Shown piece by piece: positions 1 through 5,813 of a DNA stretch of 6,047 bases. The DNA comes from an uncultured Acidobacteriota bacterium (GTDB taxonomy: Bacteria > Acidobacteriota > Thermoanaerobaculia > Gp7-AA8): positions 1-6,047 of the forward strand of contig CAMPKJ010000286.1 of the NCBI GenBank assembly GCA_946887105.1, in the 5' to 3' direction. Made by a program: the position numbers and the translations under genes. Below the pieces are notes generated by a model. The model was not told the origin of the DNA, searched no databases, and was given only the letters and a program-made list of their open reading frames with translations. The number at the start of each line of letters is the position of its first letter. Position 1 is the stretch's first letter.

Positions 1-436
1 GATCCGGCGAGAGCCAAGTTCCGGTCCCCGGATCGAACCAACGATTGCGAACGTAGTTCAGTCCCAGATGCAGTTCTCGGCCTAACTCGCTCTCTCCATT
101 GACGTTACTCTCCCCGAACACGGCGAGAGGCCCTAACGCGAGTTTTCGATTAGCTGTCGGCGAGAAGATGGCCAGCTTGGAACGCGATTCGACGTCGACA
201 CCAGCGAACCGACGCGCGAGCTGGTCGGCGATCGATGTCGAAGGCAGGTCGACGTGCGCAACTTCATCGAACGCGTTCGTGCCGGCGAACATCGGCAACG
301 TCTGCACCGGTGCAGCGATCTCGTTCCGCAGATCGATCGCTGGCGCGAACGGCGCGATCTTGTTGTGCGCGGCCGCGGGCGCTGAGACCCCGAGCACAAC
401 GGCCATCACGACCACGAGCCGATGAAGTTTTTTCAT
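1..436 (-). CDS. Secreted Rhs-core-motif protein, N-terminal part (runs off the window)
   Basis: The frame is open from an ATG at 436 to base 1, giving 145 residues with no stop. Residues 1-23 form a Sec signal peptide: basic MKKLHR, a hydrophobic core VVVMAVVLGV, and an APAAA cleavage site before H24. Residues 25-120 resemble nothing I recognise. Residues 127-145 read NYVRNRWFDPGTGTWLSPD, which fits the Rhs repeat-associated core signature (Y-x-R-x-R-[YWF]-[YF]-D-P-x-x-G-x-[FW]-[LI]-[ST]-x-D). In Rhs/YD proteins this motif closes the shell just before a variable C-terminal domain, often a toxin. Here it follows only about 100 mature residues with no YD repeats, so the protein is far shorter upstream of the core than a full Rhs. 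No strong Shine-Dalgarno precedes the ATG. The start was chosen because it begins the signal peptide. The C-terminus lies outside the window. The function is unknown: a short Rhs-like secreted protein, or a remnant of a larger one. Confidence 0.8.
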   Translation of the reverse strand, partial: MKKLHRLVVVMAVVLGVSAPAAAHNKIAPFAPAIDLRNEIAAPVQTLPMFAGTNAFDEVAHVDLPSTSIADQLARRFAGVDVESRSKLAIFSPTANRKLALGPLAVFGESNVNGESELGRELHLGLNYVRNRWFDPGTGTWLSPD

Positions 437-516
437 TTAGCTGCTCGGCGATTCTAGCCGCTTAAGACAGCAGCGAAGAAGAGTGCAGAAGAGCAGCGAC
501 ACGCATGCGTTACTTC

Positions 517-546
517 TTGACGGCCTTACTGCCATGCAGCTATTTT
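517..546 (+). promoter_or_regulatory. Weak sigma70-like promoter candidate
   Basis: TTGACG (517-522, five of six matches to the -35 consensus) is followed after 18 bases by TATTTT (541-546, four of six matches to the -10). It points rightward, into the hairpin region and against the flanking genes, so it would make a non-coding or antisense transcript starting near 553. The match is modest and could be chance. Confidence 0.2.
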
Positions 547-690
547 GGCCTGGCGATCACGGCACGCTGATTGGACCTGAGAGGTTGCTGACCGGCTCAA
601 AGAGGTTGGCGTGGCGTGGTCGCTTTTCTTTTGCCGCACGAGCCCGCGACGTGCCGCCGACGCCGAACAGGCGAAGCGCGTTTTGAGCGC

Positions 691-714
691 GGAGAGAGAA
701 GAGAAGAGAGAGAG
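691..714. repeat. All-purine GA tract with mirror symmetry
   Basis: The plus strand is purely G and A across 24 bases. Bases 692-712 are a perfect mirror repeat centred on A702. Homopurine mirror repeats can in principle adopt triplex (H-DNA) structure. The tract is short, and no role is shown by the sequence. Confidence 0.6.
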
Positions 715-766
715 CTCCAGAGTCTCGAGCACGTCGCTCCGTCGTCCGTCGCTACAACGTTCAACA

Positions 767-839
767 AGTGCCGCGAGAGCGGATCGTCAAGGGTTCAAGT
801 GCGAAGACACGGCCCTTGACGATCCGCTCTCGCGGCACT
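767..839. repeat. Perfect 27-bp inverted repeat (hairpin 1)
   Basis: Arms 767-793 and 813-839 are exact reverse complements over 27 bases. The left arm begins AGTGCCGCGAGAGC and ends GTCAAGGG; the 19-base loop is 794-812. No T-run follows on either strand, so it is not a standard intrinsic terminator. It has no bulges, unlike hairpins 2, 3 and 5. It could be a strong transcription barrier between the minus-strand operon and the Rhs-like gene, a remnant of a small mobile element, or a recognition or replication structure. Confidence 0.9.
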
Positions 840-920
840 ATTCGCCGCATGCGGCGGACGACGGAGTGATGTGCGGCATTGCGCGGGGCGGGCGGTGGAA
901 TGTGCGATTCCCGCTGCGCT

Positions 921-1003
921 GCGCCGGCCGAGACACGCCGCCGCGGTGTCAGGCTAACGGGGTTTCGTTAGGCTGCACCGCGCGGCGTGGCGAGTGCCGG
1001 CGC
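921..1003. repeat. Imperfect inverted repeat (hairpin 2)
   Basis: An 8-bp outer stem (GCGCCGGC 921-928 with 996-1003) is followed by a 5-6 base internal loop. The pairing then runs 934-959 with 966-989: about 23 pairs, one G/G mismatch (953/972), a 6-base loop GGGTTT (960-965), and single-base bulges C941 and T949, both on the left arm. It shares the blocks TGTC[A/C]GGCTAA and GGCTGCAC with hairpin 5, so the two are probably related elements. Confidence 0.7.
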
Positions 1004-1013
1004 CTCTCGCTTT

Positions 1014-1111
1014 CACTCTCGCCGCGCTCAGCTGCGCAGCGCCACGCGATGAGTAAACGCGCTCGCGATTGCATGCGGCGGCGCTGTGACAGCTGCAGCA
1101 CGGCGTCACTG
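1014..1111. repeat. Imperfect inverted repeat (hairpin 3)
   Basis: The arm 1014-1043 pairs with 1080-1111 for about 25 pairs. The core is CAGCGCC (1037-1043) with GGCGCTG (1080-1086) and CAGCTG (1029-1034) with CAGCTG (1090-1095). Single-base bulges A1089 and C1096 are both on the right arm. The outermost part has four mismatches. The loop (1044-1079) is 36 bases and contains GCATGCGGCGG, which also occurs at 847-857. Confidence 0.6.
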
Positions 1112-1172
1112 CGCGCGTGCAACCACAGAAGAGAACCGCAGCACCGCTGAGCCGTGCGGCCGCGGGGTGTGA

Positions 1173-1210
1173 GCAGCGCCAGGGCGCGTGGGGACGCGCC
1201 TTGGCGCTGC
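1173..1210. repeat. 17-bp hairpin with tight GGGG loop (hairpin 4)
   Basis: Arms 1173-1189 and 1194-1210 pair over 17 positions, 16 Watson-Crick and one G-T (1182/1201), with a 4-base GGGG loop. It has no bulges and no following T-run. It should be very stable as RNA or as extruded single-stranded DNA. Confidence 0.85.
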
Positions 1211-1322
1211 GGGGGGAAGCGTGCCGCTCGTTGCGATGCATTCACCATTGGCGACGAACCGTGCCGCGCCCGGCGGCGCGCGATCGCGCGGGTGGCGCGC
1301 GTGAGGCGGCAGTGAACCGTGT

Positions 1323-1466
1323 CCGGCTAAAACCGTGTTCGGCTGCACGGCCGCGTCACCTGTGCCACGCAGCTGTTCACGCGCGGTTTGCGACGCCCGA
1401 GCGCGCGGAAGCGCGCGTAGCTTTGCAACGCGCGGCCGTGTCAGACCGCAACACTGTTTTAGCCGG
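1323..1466. repeat. Long-range imperfect inverted repeat with evenly spaced one-sided bulges (hairpin 5)
   Basis: Arm 1323-1355 (starting CCGGCTAAAAC, ending CACGGCCGCG) pairs with 1431-1466. I count 32 base pairs, one mismatch (1334/1455) and three single-base bulges, T1441, A1445 and C1449, all on the right arm and exactly four bases apart. About 75 bases lie between the arms and contain further GC-rich partial stems. This one-sided bulging resembles folded attC sites of integrons in form, but the canonical attC end boxes (RYYYAAC/GTTRRRY) are absent at the arm ends. The pairing is seen directly; any recombination role is inference. Confidence 0.75.
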
Positions 1467-1541
1467 TCCCACGGAGCGAAGCAGTAACAAGGATAGGGAG
1501 CGGGTGGTGGAACCGTGCAACTCACGCAACACTCAGCACGG

Positions 1542-1600
1542 CGCGGACGTTGCCGCGCGCACTGCCGCATACCTTTTCGCGCGCGCCTGCAACGGCCGTG
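1542..1600. repeat. Imperfect hairpin just downstream of the recombinase gene (hairpin 6)
   Basis: Arm 1542-1560 pairs with 1579-1600 with one A/G mismatch, one G-T pair and a 3-base bulge (1586-1588) on the right arm. The loop is 1561-1578. It begins 23 bases beyond the recombinase stop on the operon transcript, so it could protect the mRNA 3' end or aid termination. There is no U-tract for a canonical intrinsic terminator. Confidence 0.55.
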
Positions 1601-1623
1601 ACGTGCGCACCACTTGCGCGGGC

Positions 1624-2715
1624 TCACTCGGCGCTGTCGTCCTCGGCAGCTTCGGCAGCTAAAGAAGAAAGGAGCGTTCGCTTCTCCATCCACTTCTCGG
1701 TCTCGCGTTCGATCTCGGCGGCCGTCTTCGGCCGCTCGAGCTTCGCGCCAGGATGCGAGATCGCGTGCACCTCTTTGAGCTTGCGGATGGCCACCCGCGT
1801 GTAGATCTCGGTCGTCGTCAAGTGAGCGTGCCCGAGCATCGCCTGCACGTAACGGATGTCCGCTCCACCTTCGAGCATGAGCGTCGCCATCGTGTGGCGG
1901 AACAGATGCGCTGACGCCGGCTTACCGATGCCCGACACCGTGACGACCTCGCGGATGATTTCGGAGACGCGCTCGGGCGAGAACGCCTCGCGGTACTTTG
2001 TCAGAAAGAGGAAGCCGTTATCGGGCTCCATCGCGAAGAGCGGCCGCACTTCATCGAGGTACTTCTGCAGCCACAGCCCCGCGCGCTCGCCGATGGGGAT
2101 GCAACGATCCTTCTTCCCCTTCCCCTGCCGCACCATCATCGTCCCGTTGTCGAGATCGATGTCCCAGATCTTGAGATTGCAGACCTCGAAGCGGCGGACT
2201 CCCGTTGCGTACAACACTTCGAGCAGCGCGCGATCGCGCATTCCCATCGGCGATTTCAGATCGCACGCCGCGAGGATCGTTTCCACTTCATCGACCGAGA
2301 GGATCGTTTTCGGCAACCGGTACTCGTTGCGCGGGAGCTCGAGCGATTCAGCGGGACTCATCTCGATCACGCGCGTGCGCACGAGCCATCGGTAGAACGC
2401 TCGGATCTCGCGCAGTCGATGTCCCTGGCTCTGCGACGTGAGCGGCCTCCCGCCGGTCGTGCGGTAGTAGTACATGTGCCGCTGAAAGCGTTCGAGCAGA
2501 GCCACGCTCACATCCTCGGGACGCATGATGCCGCGCTCATCGCACCACAGAATGAAGTGCCGCAGATGCGACTCTCGCGCGCGGATCGTGTCCTTCGAGT
2601 AGTTCCGCACTTCGAGGTTCCGCAGGTATCGCCGCGCGTGGAAGCCGAGTGTTCCCGGCTCGACGGAGACGACCGACTCGATGAGCTTCTTGCGCTGGTT
2701 GCGGTCGTCGGGCAT
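1624..2715 (-). CDS. Tyrosine recombinase/integrase, XerC/XerD-like
   Basis: A 363-residue site-specific recombinase of the phage-integrase family. It cuts and rejoins DNA through a 3'-phosphotyrosine, probably to integrate or excise the element carrying it. Residues about 23-115 form the N-terminal SAM-like core-binding domain. Residues about 136-312 form the catalytic domain with the whole active site visible: R174 in YATGVRR, K199 in the GKGKKDR beta-hairpin, H270 and R273 in HLFRH, H296 in LGHAH, and nucleophile Y305 in EIYTRV. There is no integron-integrase insert before HLFRH, so it is not IntI. It is longer than XerC/D (about 300 residues) because of a 10-20 residue lead and a charged tail of about 45 residues after KLKEVHAISHPGAKLERPKT. 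It starts at ATG 2715, three bases after the primase stop and in the same frame, behind a GGAGAG Shine-Dalgarno. It is probably translated from the primase mRNA. The target sites are unknown; the hairpin block just downstream is a candidate. Confidence 0.97.
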   Translation of the reverse strand: MPDDRNQRKKLIESVVSVEPGTLGFHARRYLRNLEVRNYSKDTIRARESHLRHFILWCDERGIMRPEDVSVALLERFQRHMYYYRTTGGRPLTSQSQGHRLREIRAFYRWLVRTRVIEMSPAESLELPRNEYRLPKTILSVDEVETILAACDLKSPMGMRDRALLEVLYATGVRRFEVCNLKIWDIDLDNGTMMVRQGKGKKDRCIPIGERAGLWLQKYLDEVRPLFAMEPDNGFLFLTKYREAFSPERVSEIIREVVTVSGIGKPASAHLFRHTMATLMLEGGADIRYVQAMLGHAHLTTTEIYTRVAIRKLKEVHAISHPGAKLERPKTAAEIERETEKWMEKRTLLSSLAAEAAEDDSAE

Positions 2716-2718
2716 GGC

Positions 2719-5700
2719 TCAGCTCTCCGGGGCTACGACGTGGAGCGAGAGATCTTTGCCGTTGCCGCTCCCATGCATTTTTTTGAAGGTTTTGATTCTG
2801 ACTTTAGGTAAAGCATCTTCAGAGCTGGCTTTACGGTCGATTTCATCGCTGCTCGACCCCGGCTCGTTGGGACCTCGCTGGGGGCTCGTTCGATGCTCGT
2901 TCCCGCCGTTCGGATGCTCGTTGTGGCCTTCGGGATGCTCGTTGTTATGTTGCAGATCGAGCGAGGCTGGATCGATCAGACCAAAGAGGAACGGCCGGCC
3001 TTCGCGTCCTCCGCTCTCGTACAGCAGCTCGTAGACGAAGCTCTGGCCACGTCCGCCGCGATGCACGAGCACGTACTCCATCGTGATCAGCTTGTGCATG
3101 TGCGTTCGCACCTGGAAGTCGCTCCAACCGCTCCATTCGCGCACTTCGCGATTCGTGAACCGGTAATCGCGCCGCGCCATCCCGCGACGCGTGCATTCAC
3201 GCGTCAACGCGCTGTCGATCGTGCCCAGGAGACGCCGCGTCTGCGGCGCGAGCTCGTCGAGCGAACGGCCGAGCACTTCGTGCGCAAGCTCGTTCGCGAG
3301 CGCGATGTCGGCCGGCGTGACTTCGATGTACTCGATCGGCCCCGATGGGTGGCTGTATATCTTTCGTTCGCGCTGATGCTGATGCAGAAGCGCCGTCGCG
3401 CGGATGAGCGCCAGGTACTTCATGTGATCGCGCCGCATGCGCGTCGACGCGTCAGGGAAGCGCAACCTCCGCGCGTAAGGGTTGACGATCCGGAGCGGAC
3501 GGAGAAGGCGCTGCGCGTTGTGATGCAGGCGCAGCACTGCTCGCCGCTCCTCGCGCGCGATCATCCCTTCCAGAGTTTCGCTCATGCGTTGCAGCTCGTG
3601 GATCGCGCGCGTCTGTTCGCGATTCTCGTCGACGGTGAGCACGATGCAGCGGTTCTGCAGCTCTTCGTCGATCTCCACCGCGGTCGTGGTAAGGAAGATC
3701 ATCACCGGCCCTTCCACGCGATACTCCTGCGTCTCCAGCCGGCCGGTGGTCGGGTTCTTTCCGGTCGACGCGATCGTGAGCTGCCCTTCGCTCTGCAGGA
3801 GCTTGAGCGCATACGCCGCGCGCTCGGCTCCCTCCTCTTCGCTGATGGCCAGGATCTTGTGCTTGAGATTCGAGTCCTTGAAGTAGAAGAGCGATTGCCC
3901 GGTCACGGCCGAGTAGCGCACGCGTTCTTCTTCCGGTGTGAAGTCGAGCACCGCGTCCATCAGCTTCGTCTTTCCCGCGGCCGACGACGACTGCACGATG
4001 ATCGCGATCGGGTCATCGAGCAGGCGGCTCACGGCCGCCAGATACGCGAGCAGTTTGTTCGTGCGCTCGCCGACCACACCGCAGCGATCGTAGTCGCCCA
4101 GGATGCGCGCGAGGAGCTGCGGATCGCGGCAGAAGGCCATCGCCTCGCGCAGATCGTCTTCGCTCATCGCCGGTCGCGCGGCCGACTTCGGCTCGAGAGA
4201 CTTGCGAACCATCTCCTCCTGCACCTGTTCGAGCTCGCGGTAGATCGAGGCGATGTCGTGCTTGATCACTTCTTCTTTGAGGCCGAGATCGATCGCGGCT
4301 TGCTTCACGTACGCGGCGCGATGCCGCGCCGACACCAGGTCGAGCTGATCGAGGAACACCAGTTCGTTACGCGCTGCGCGCAACACGACCTTCATCTGGC
4401 TGAGGCTCATGTTCTTCTCGAAGCCGCGCACCCGATAGCGGCGATCGCCGAAGGAGAGATCGATCGTCGAGTAATCACTGACCGCGAGTTTGCGATCCGG
4501 TTCGGCCGGCGGCTCGGGGGCGACCGGAGCAGCTAAAGAAGAAGATGGCTCGATCGGTGGTGGCTCGATCGGTGGCGGCTCGATCGTACGCGCGGGCTCG
4601 ATCGCCGGCGCATCGTGTTTCGCTTCGACGGCAGCACGCGTAGGCTCGTGGTCGTGATGCACGACCGCCACAGGAAGCGTGATCGTCGCACGCTCTTTCG
4701 GACCGCCCATCCATTCGGCCGCTTTGAGCAGCACGCCGAGCGATTGCGCTGCGGGCGTCACTTTGCGCGCGTAGTCGTTGGCATCCATGAAGCGCGGGAA
4801 CACCACGCGGAACACGCCCATCCCTTCGCGGCCAAGCGACAGCGCCAGCTGCTCGGCCGCTTTGTCGCCCGCTTCGTCGCGGTCATACGCGATGAGCACG
4901 CGCGTGATGCCGTCCGCCTTGAACGCATCGAGGATCTCGCTCGTGAAGCCGTTCACTCCATACGCCGTGGTCACGTTTCGGAAGCCCGCGCACCAGAACG
5001 TCGCCGCATCGATAATGGCCTCGCACACGATCACCGTTCCATCGCCGGCGGCGATCCCTTCACGATTCCAGACGCCGCGCTGCGGCCCCGGCAGATACAG
5101 ATGCGAGCCGTGTTTGAAGCGCACGTCGTCGCGGATCTTGCGGCCATACACCTGCACGACTTCGCCGCTCTGATCGAACAGAGGGAACGTCACGCATCCA
5201 TTGAAGTGCTCGCGTCCCGTTGCTTCGCGCCAGAAGCCGACGCGCTCCAACCGCTCGCGCATTTCGCGCCCGGTTTTGTAGTCTTTCGGCGGTACGCGGA
5301 AGCCGAGCGTGCGATCGGCAAAGCCGATGCGGAAGCGCTCGATCAGCTCATCGTTTCGGATGCCGCGACGCTCCAGATACGCGAGACCATCGGGAGAGGT
5401 CGGCGCGTGCAGCCGCTCTGCGTAGTAGCGCGTCACTTCGGTCTTTAAAGTGCGATCGTCTTCGCCGAGATCGATCTGCGGCAGTTGAGTGGCGCTGCGC
5501 TTCGTCGTTTGCAGCTCGATGCCCGAACCCGCCAGCAGAACCTCGACTGCACGGCGGAAGCCGAGGTTGTCCATCTTCATCACCCACTGGATGACATCGC
5601 CGCCCTCCTGACACGCGCCGAGACAGTGCCAGAGGTTTTTCGATGGACTGATGCAGAGCGATGGCGTCGCGTCTTCATGCCACGGGCAGCGCGCCATCCA

Positions 5701-5808
5701 GTTGTCCTCGCCGCGGCGTTCGAGCCTGATGCCGCGGCGTGCGGCGAGATCGGCGATCGACACCTCGCGCTTGAGGCGATCGACCGTTTCCTGTGGGATC
5801 CGCGCCAT
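2719..5808 (-). CDS. DnaG-type primase fused to a P-loop ATPase (probable helicase) and winged-helix tail
   Basis: This 1029-residue protein probably primes and opens DNA for replication of the element. Residues 1-100 are a CHC2 zinc-binding domain, with ligands C41, H44, C62 and C66 in CPWH and HCLGAC. Residues about 120-250 match the DnaG catalytic N-terminal subdomain. Residues about 256-350 are a Toprim fold with E263 (CEAIIDA), D309 and D311 (AYDRD), and MDANDY; the Gly that usually follows the Toprim Glu is Ala264. A Pro/Glu linker (about 400-438) carries IEPPP repeats. Residues about 550-760 are an ATPase. Its Walker A, QSSSAAGKT (606-614), lacks the first Gly of GxxxxGK[ST]. A Walker-B-like LAISEEEG and FLTTT...NRC follow. 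Residues about 900-950 read as a winged helix, then a His/Asn/Glu-rich tail. DnaG has no such ATPase; the layout resembles primase-helicases of phages and integrative elements. The start MARIPQETVDRLKREV is DnaG-like and has a good Shine-Dalgarno. The helicase direction and primer activity are inferred. Confidence 0.95.
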   Translation of the reverse strand: MARIPQETVDRLKREVSIADLAARRGIRLERRGEDNWMARCPWHEDATPSLCISPSKNLWHCLGACQEGGDVIQWVMKMDNLGFRRAVEVLLAGSGIELQTTKRSATQLPQIDLGEDDRTLKTEVTRYYAERLHAPTSPDGLAYLERRGIRNDELIERFRIGFADRTLGFRVPPKDYKTGREMRERLERVGFWREATGREHFNGCVTFPLFDQSGEVVQVYGRKIRDDVRFKHGSHLYLPGPQRGVWNREGIAAGDGTVIVCEAIIDAATFWCAGFRNVTTAYGVNGFTSEILDAFKADGITRVLIAYDRDEAGDKAAEQLALSLGREGMGVFRVVFPRFMDANDYARKVTPAAQSLGVLLKAAEWMGGPKERATITLPVAVVHHDHEPTRAAVEAKHDAPAIEPARTIEPPPIEPPPIEPSSSLAAPVAPEPPAEPDRKLAVSDYSTIDLSFGDRRYRVRGFEKNMSLSQMKVVLRAARNELVFLDQLDLVSARHRAAYVKQAAIDLGLKEEVIKHDIASIYRELEQVQEEMVRKSLEPKSAARPAMSEDDLREAMAFCRDPQLLARILGDYDRCGVVGERTNKLLAYLAAVSRLLDDPIAIIVQSSSAAGKTKLMDAVLDFTPEEERVRYSAVTGQSLFYFKDSNLKHKILAISEEEGAERAAYALKLLQSEGQLTIASTGKNPTTGRLETQEYRVEGPVMIFLTTTAVEIDEELQNRCIVLTVDENREQTRAIHELQRMSETLEGMIAREERRAVLRLHHNAQRLLRPLRIVNPYARRLRFPDASTRMRRDHMKYLALIRATALLHQHQRERKIYSHPSGPIEYIEVTPADIALANELAHEVLGRSLDELAPQTRRLLGTIDSALTRECTRRGMARRDYRFTNREVREWSGWSDFQVRTHMHKLITMEYVLVHRGGRGQSFVYELLYESGGREGRPFLFGLIDPASLDLQHNNEHPEGHNEHPNGGNEHRTSPQRGPNEPGSSSDEIDRKASSEDALPKVRIKTFKKMHGSGNGKDLSLHVVAPES
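2723..2728 (-). promoter_or_regulatory. Shine-Dalgarno for the recombinase
   Basis: GGAGAG on the minus strand lies 7 bases before ATG 2715. It sits inside the last codons of the primase gene and supports both the start choice and translational coupling. Confidence 0.7.
2892..2943 (-). repeat. 21-bp degenerate tandem repeat coding NEH-x4 units
   Basis: GATGCTCGTT (plus strand) recurs at 2892, 2913 and 2934, exactly 21 bases apart. On the minus strand it codes three 7-residue units, NEHPEGH, NEHPNGG and NEHRTSP, in the primase tail. It looks like a low-complexity, probably flexible segment made by repeat expansion. Confidence 0.75.
4547..4576 (-). repeat. 15-bp tandem repeat in the primase linker
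   Basis: GGCTCGATCGGTGG[T/C] (plus strand) occurs twice in direct succession and begins a third time at 4577. It codes the IEPPP units of the Pro/Glu linker between the Toprim and ATPase halves, consistent with an unstructured hinge that can change in length. Confidence 0.8.
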
Positions 5809-5813
5809 TCGCT

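Larger units (their letters stand above)
437..1623. other. Non-coding intergenic region dominated by inverted repeats
   Basis: I find no credible protein gene in these 1187 bases. The open frames present translate to Arg/Ala/Cys/Ser-rich sequence without domains, as expected from GC-rich non-coding DNA. Bases 437-690 are fairly plain and hold only a weak plus-strand promoter-like pair. Bases 691-714 are an all-purine GA tract. From 767 to 1600 there are at least five substantial hairpins (listed separately). Smaller elements lie between them: a 14-bp palindrome CGCCGCATGCGGCG (843-856), another CGCGCGATCGCGCG (1277-1290), a short GGAAT/ATTCC hairpin ending near 915, and a weak imperfect stem at about 1220-1264. 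The 7-mer AACCGTG occurs four times. The region lies between the recombinase stop and the Rhs-like gene, both on the minus strand. Confidence 0.75.

Noticed and set aside
451..456. TAGAAT on the minus strand as the -10 of the Rhs-like gene
   Set aside because: The hexamer is close to TATAAT, but no acceptable -35 is found 16-18 bases upstream, and the leader would be only about 8 bases.
966..972. GTTAGGC as an attC core site
   Set aside because: It matches GTTRRRY, but its partner GGCTAAC lies only seven bases away across a six-base loop and does not fit the inverse core. It is simply the tip of hairpin 2.
921..1467. Integron attC array
   Set aside because: The hairpins have one-sided bulges, but the end boxes RYYYAAC and GTTRRRY are not at the arm ends. 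There are no cassette genes between them, and the recombinase lacks the IntI-specific insert.
767..1600. CRISPR array or tRNA genes
   Set aside because: There are no regular direct repeats with spacers. No cloverleaf with an acceptor stem, anticodon arm and T-loop could be drawn.
1542..1600. Intrinsic terminator of the operon
   Set aside because: The hairpin is well placed, but no U-tract follows it on the minus strand. The same holds for hairpins 1 and 4.
1106..1693. Long open frames on both strands across the intergenic region (up to 195 codons)
   Set aside because: The translations are Arg/Ala/Cys-rich without domain motifs, overlap each other on opposite strands and cross the hairpins. 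The minus-strand one also overlaps the real recombinase in another frame.
2778..2784. Run of seven A in the primase coding strand as a programmed frameshift
   Set aside because: The frame is TTC AAA AAA ATG, which is not a valid X-XXY-YYZ slippery heptamer, and the zero frame continues to the recombinase junction. Polymerase slippage cannot be excluded but has no support.
2893..4536. 547-codon plus-strand open frame opposite the primase
   Set aside because: It is antisense to a gene with clear domains. Its His/Arg/Val-rich translation is what the complement of GC-rich codons produces.
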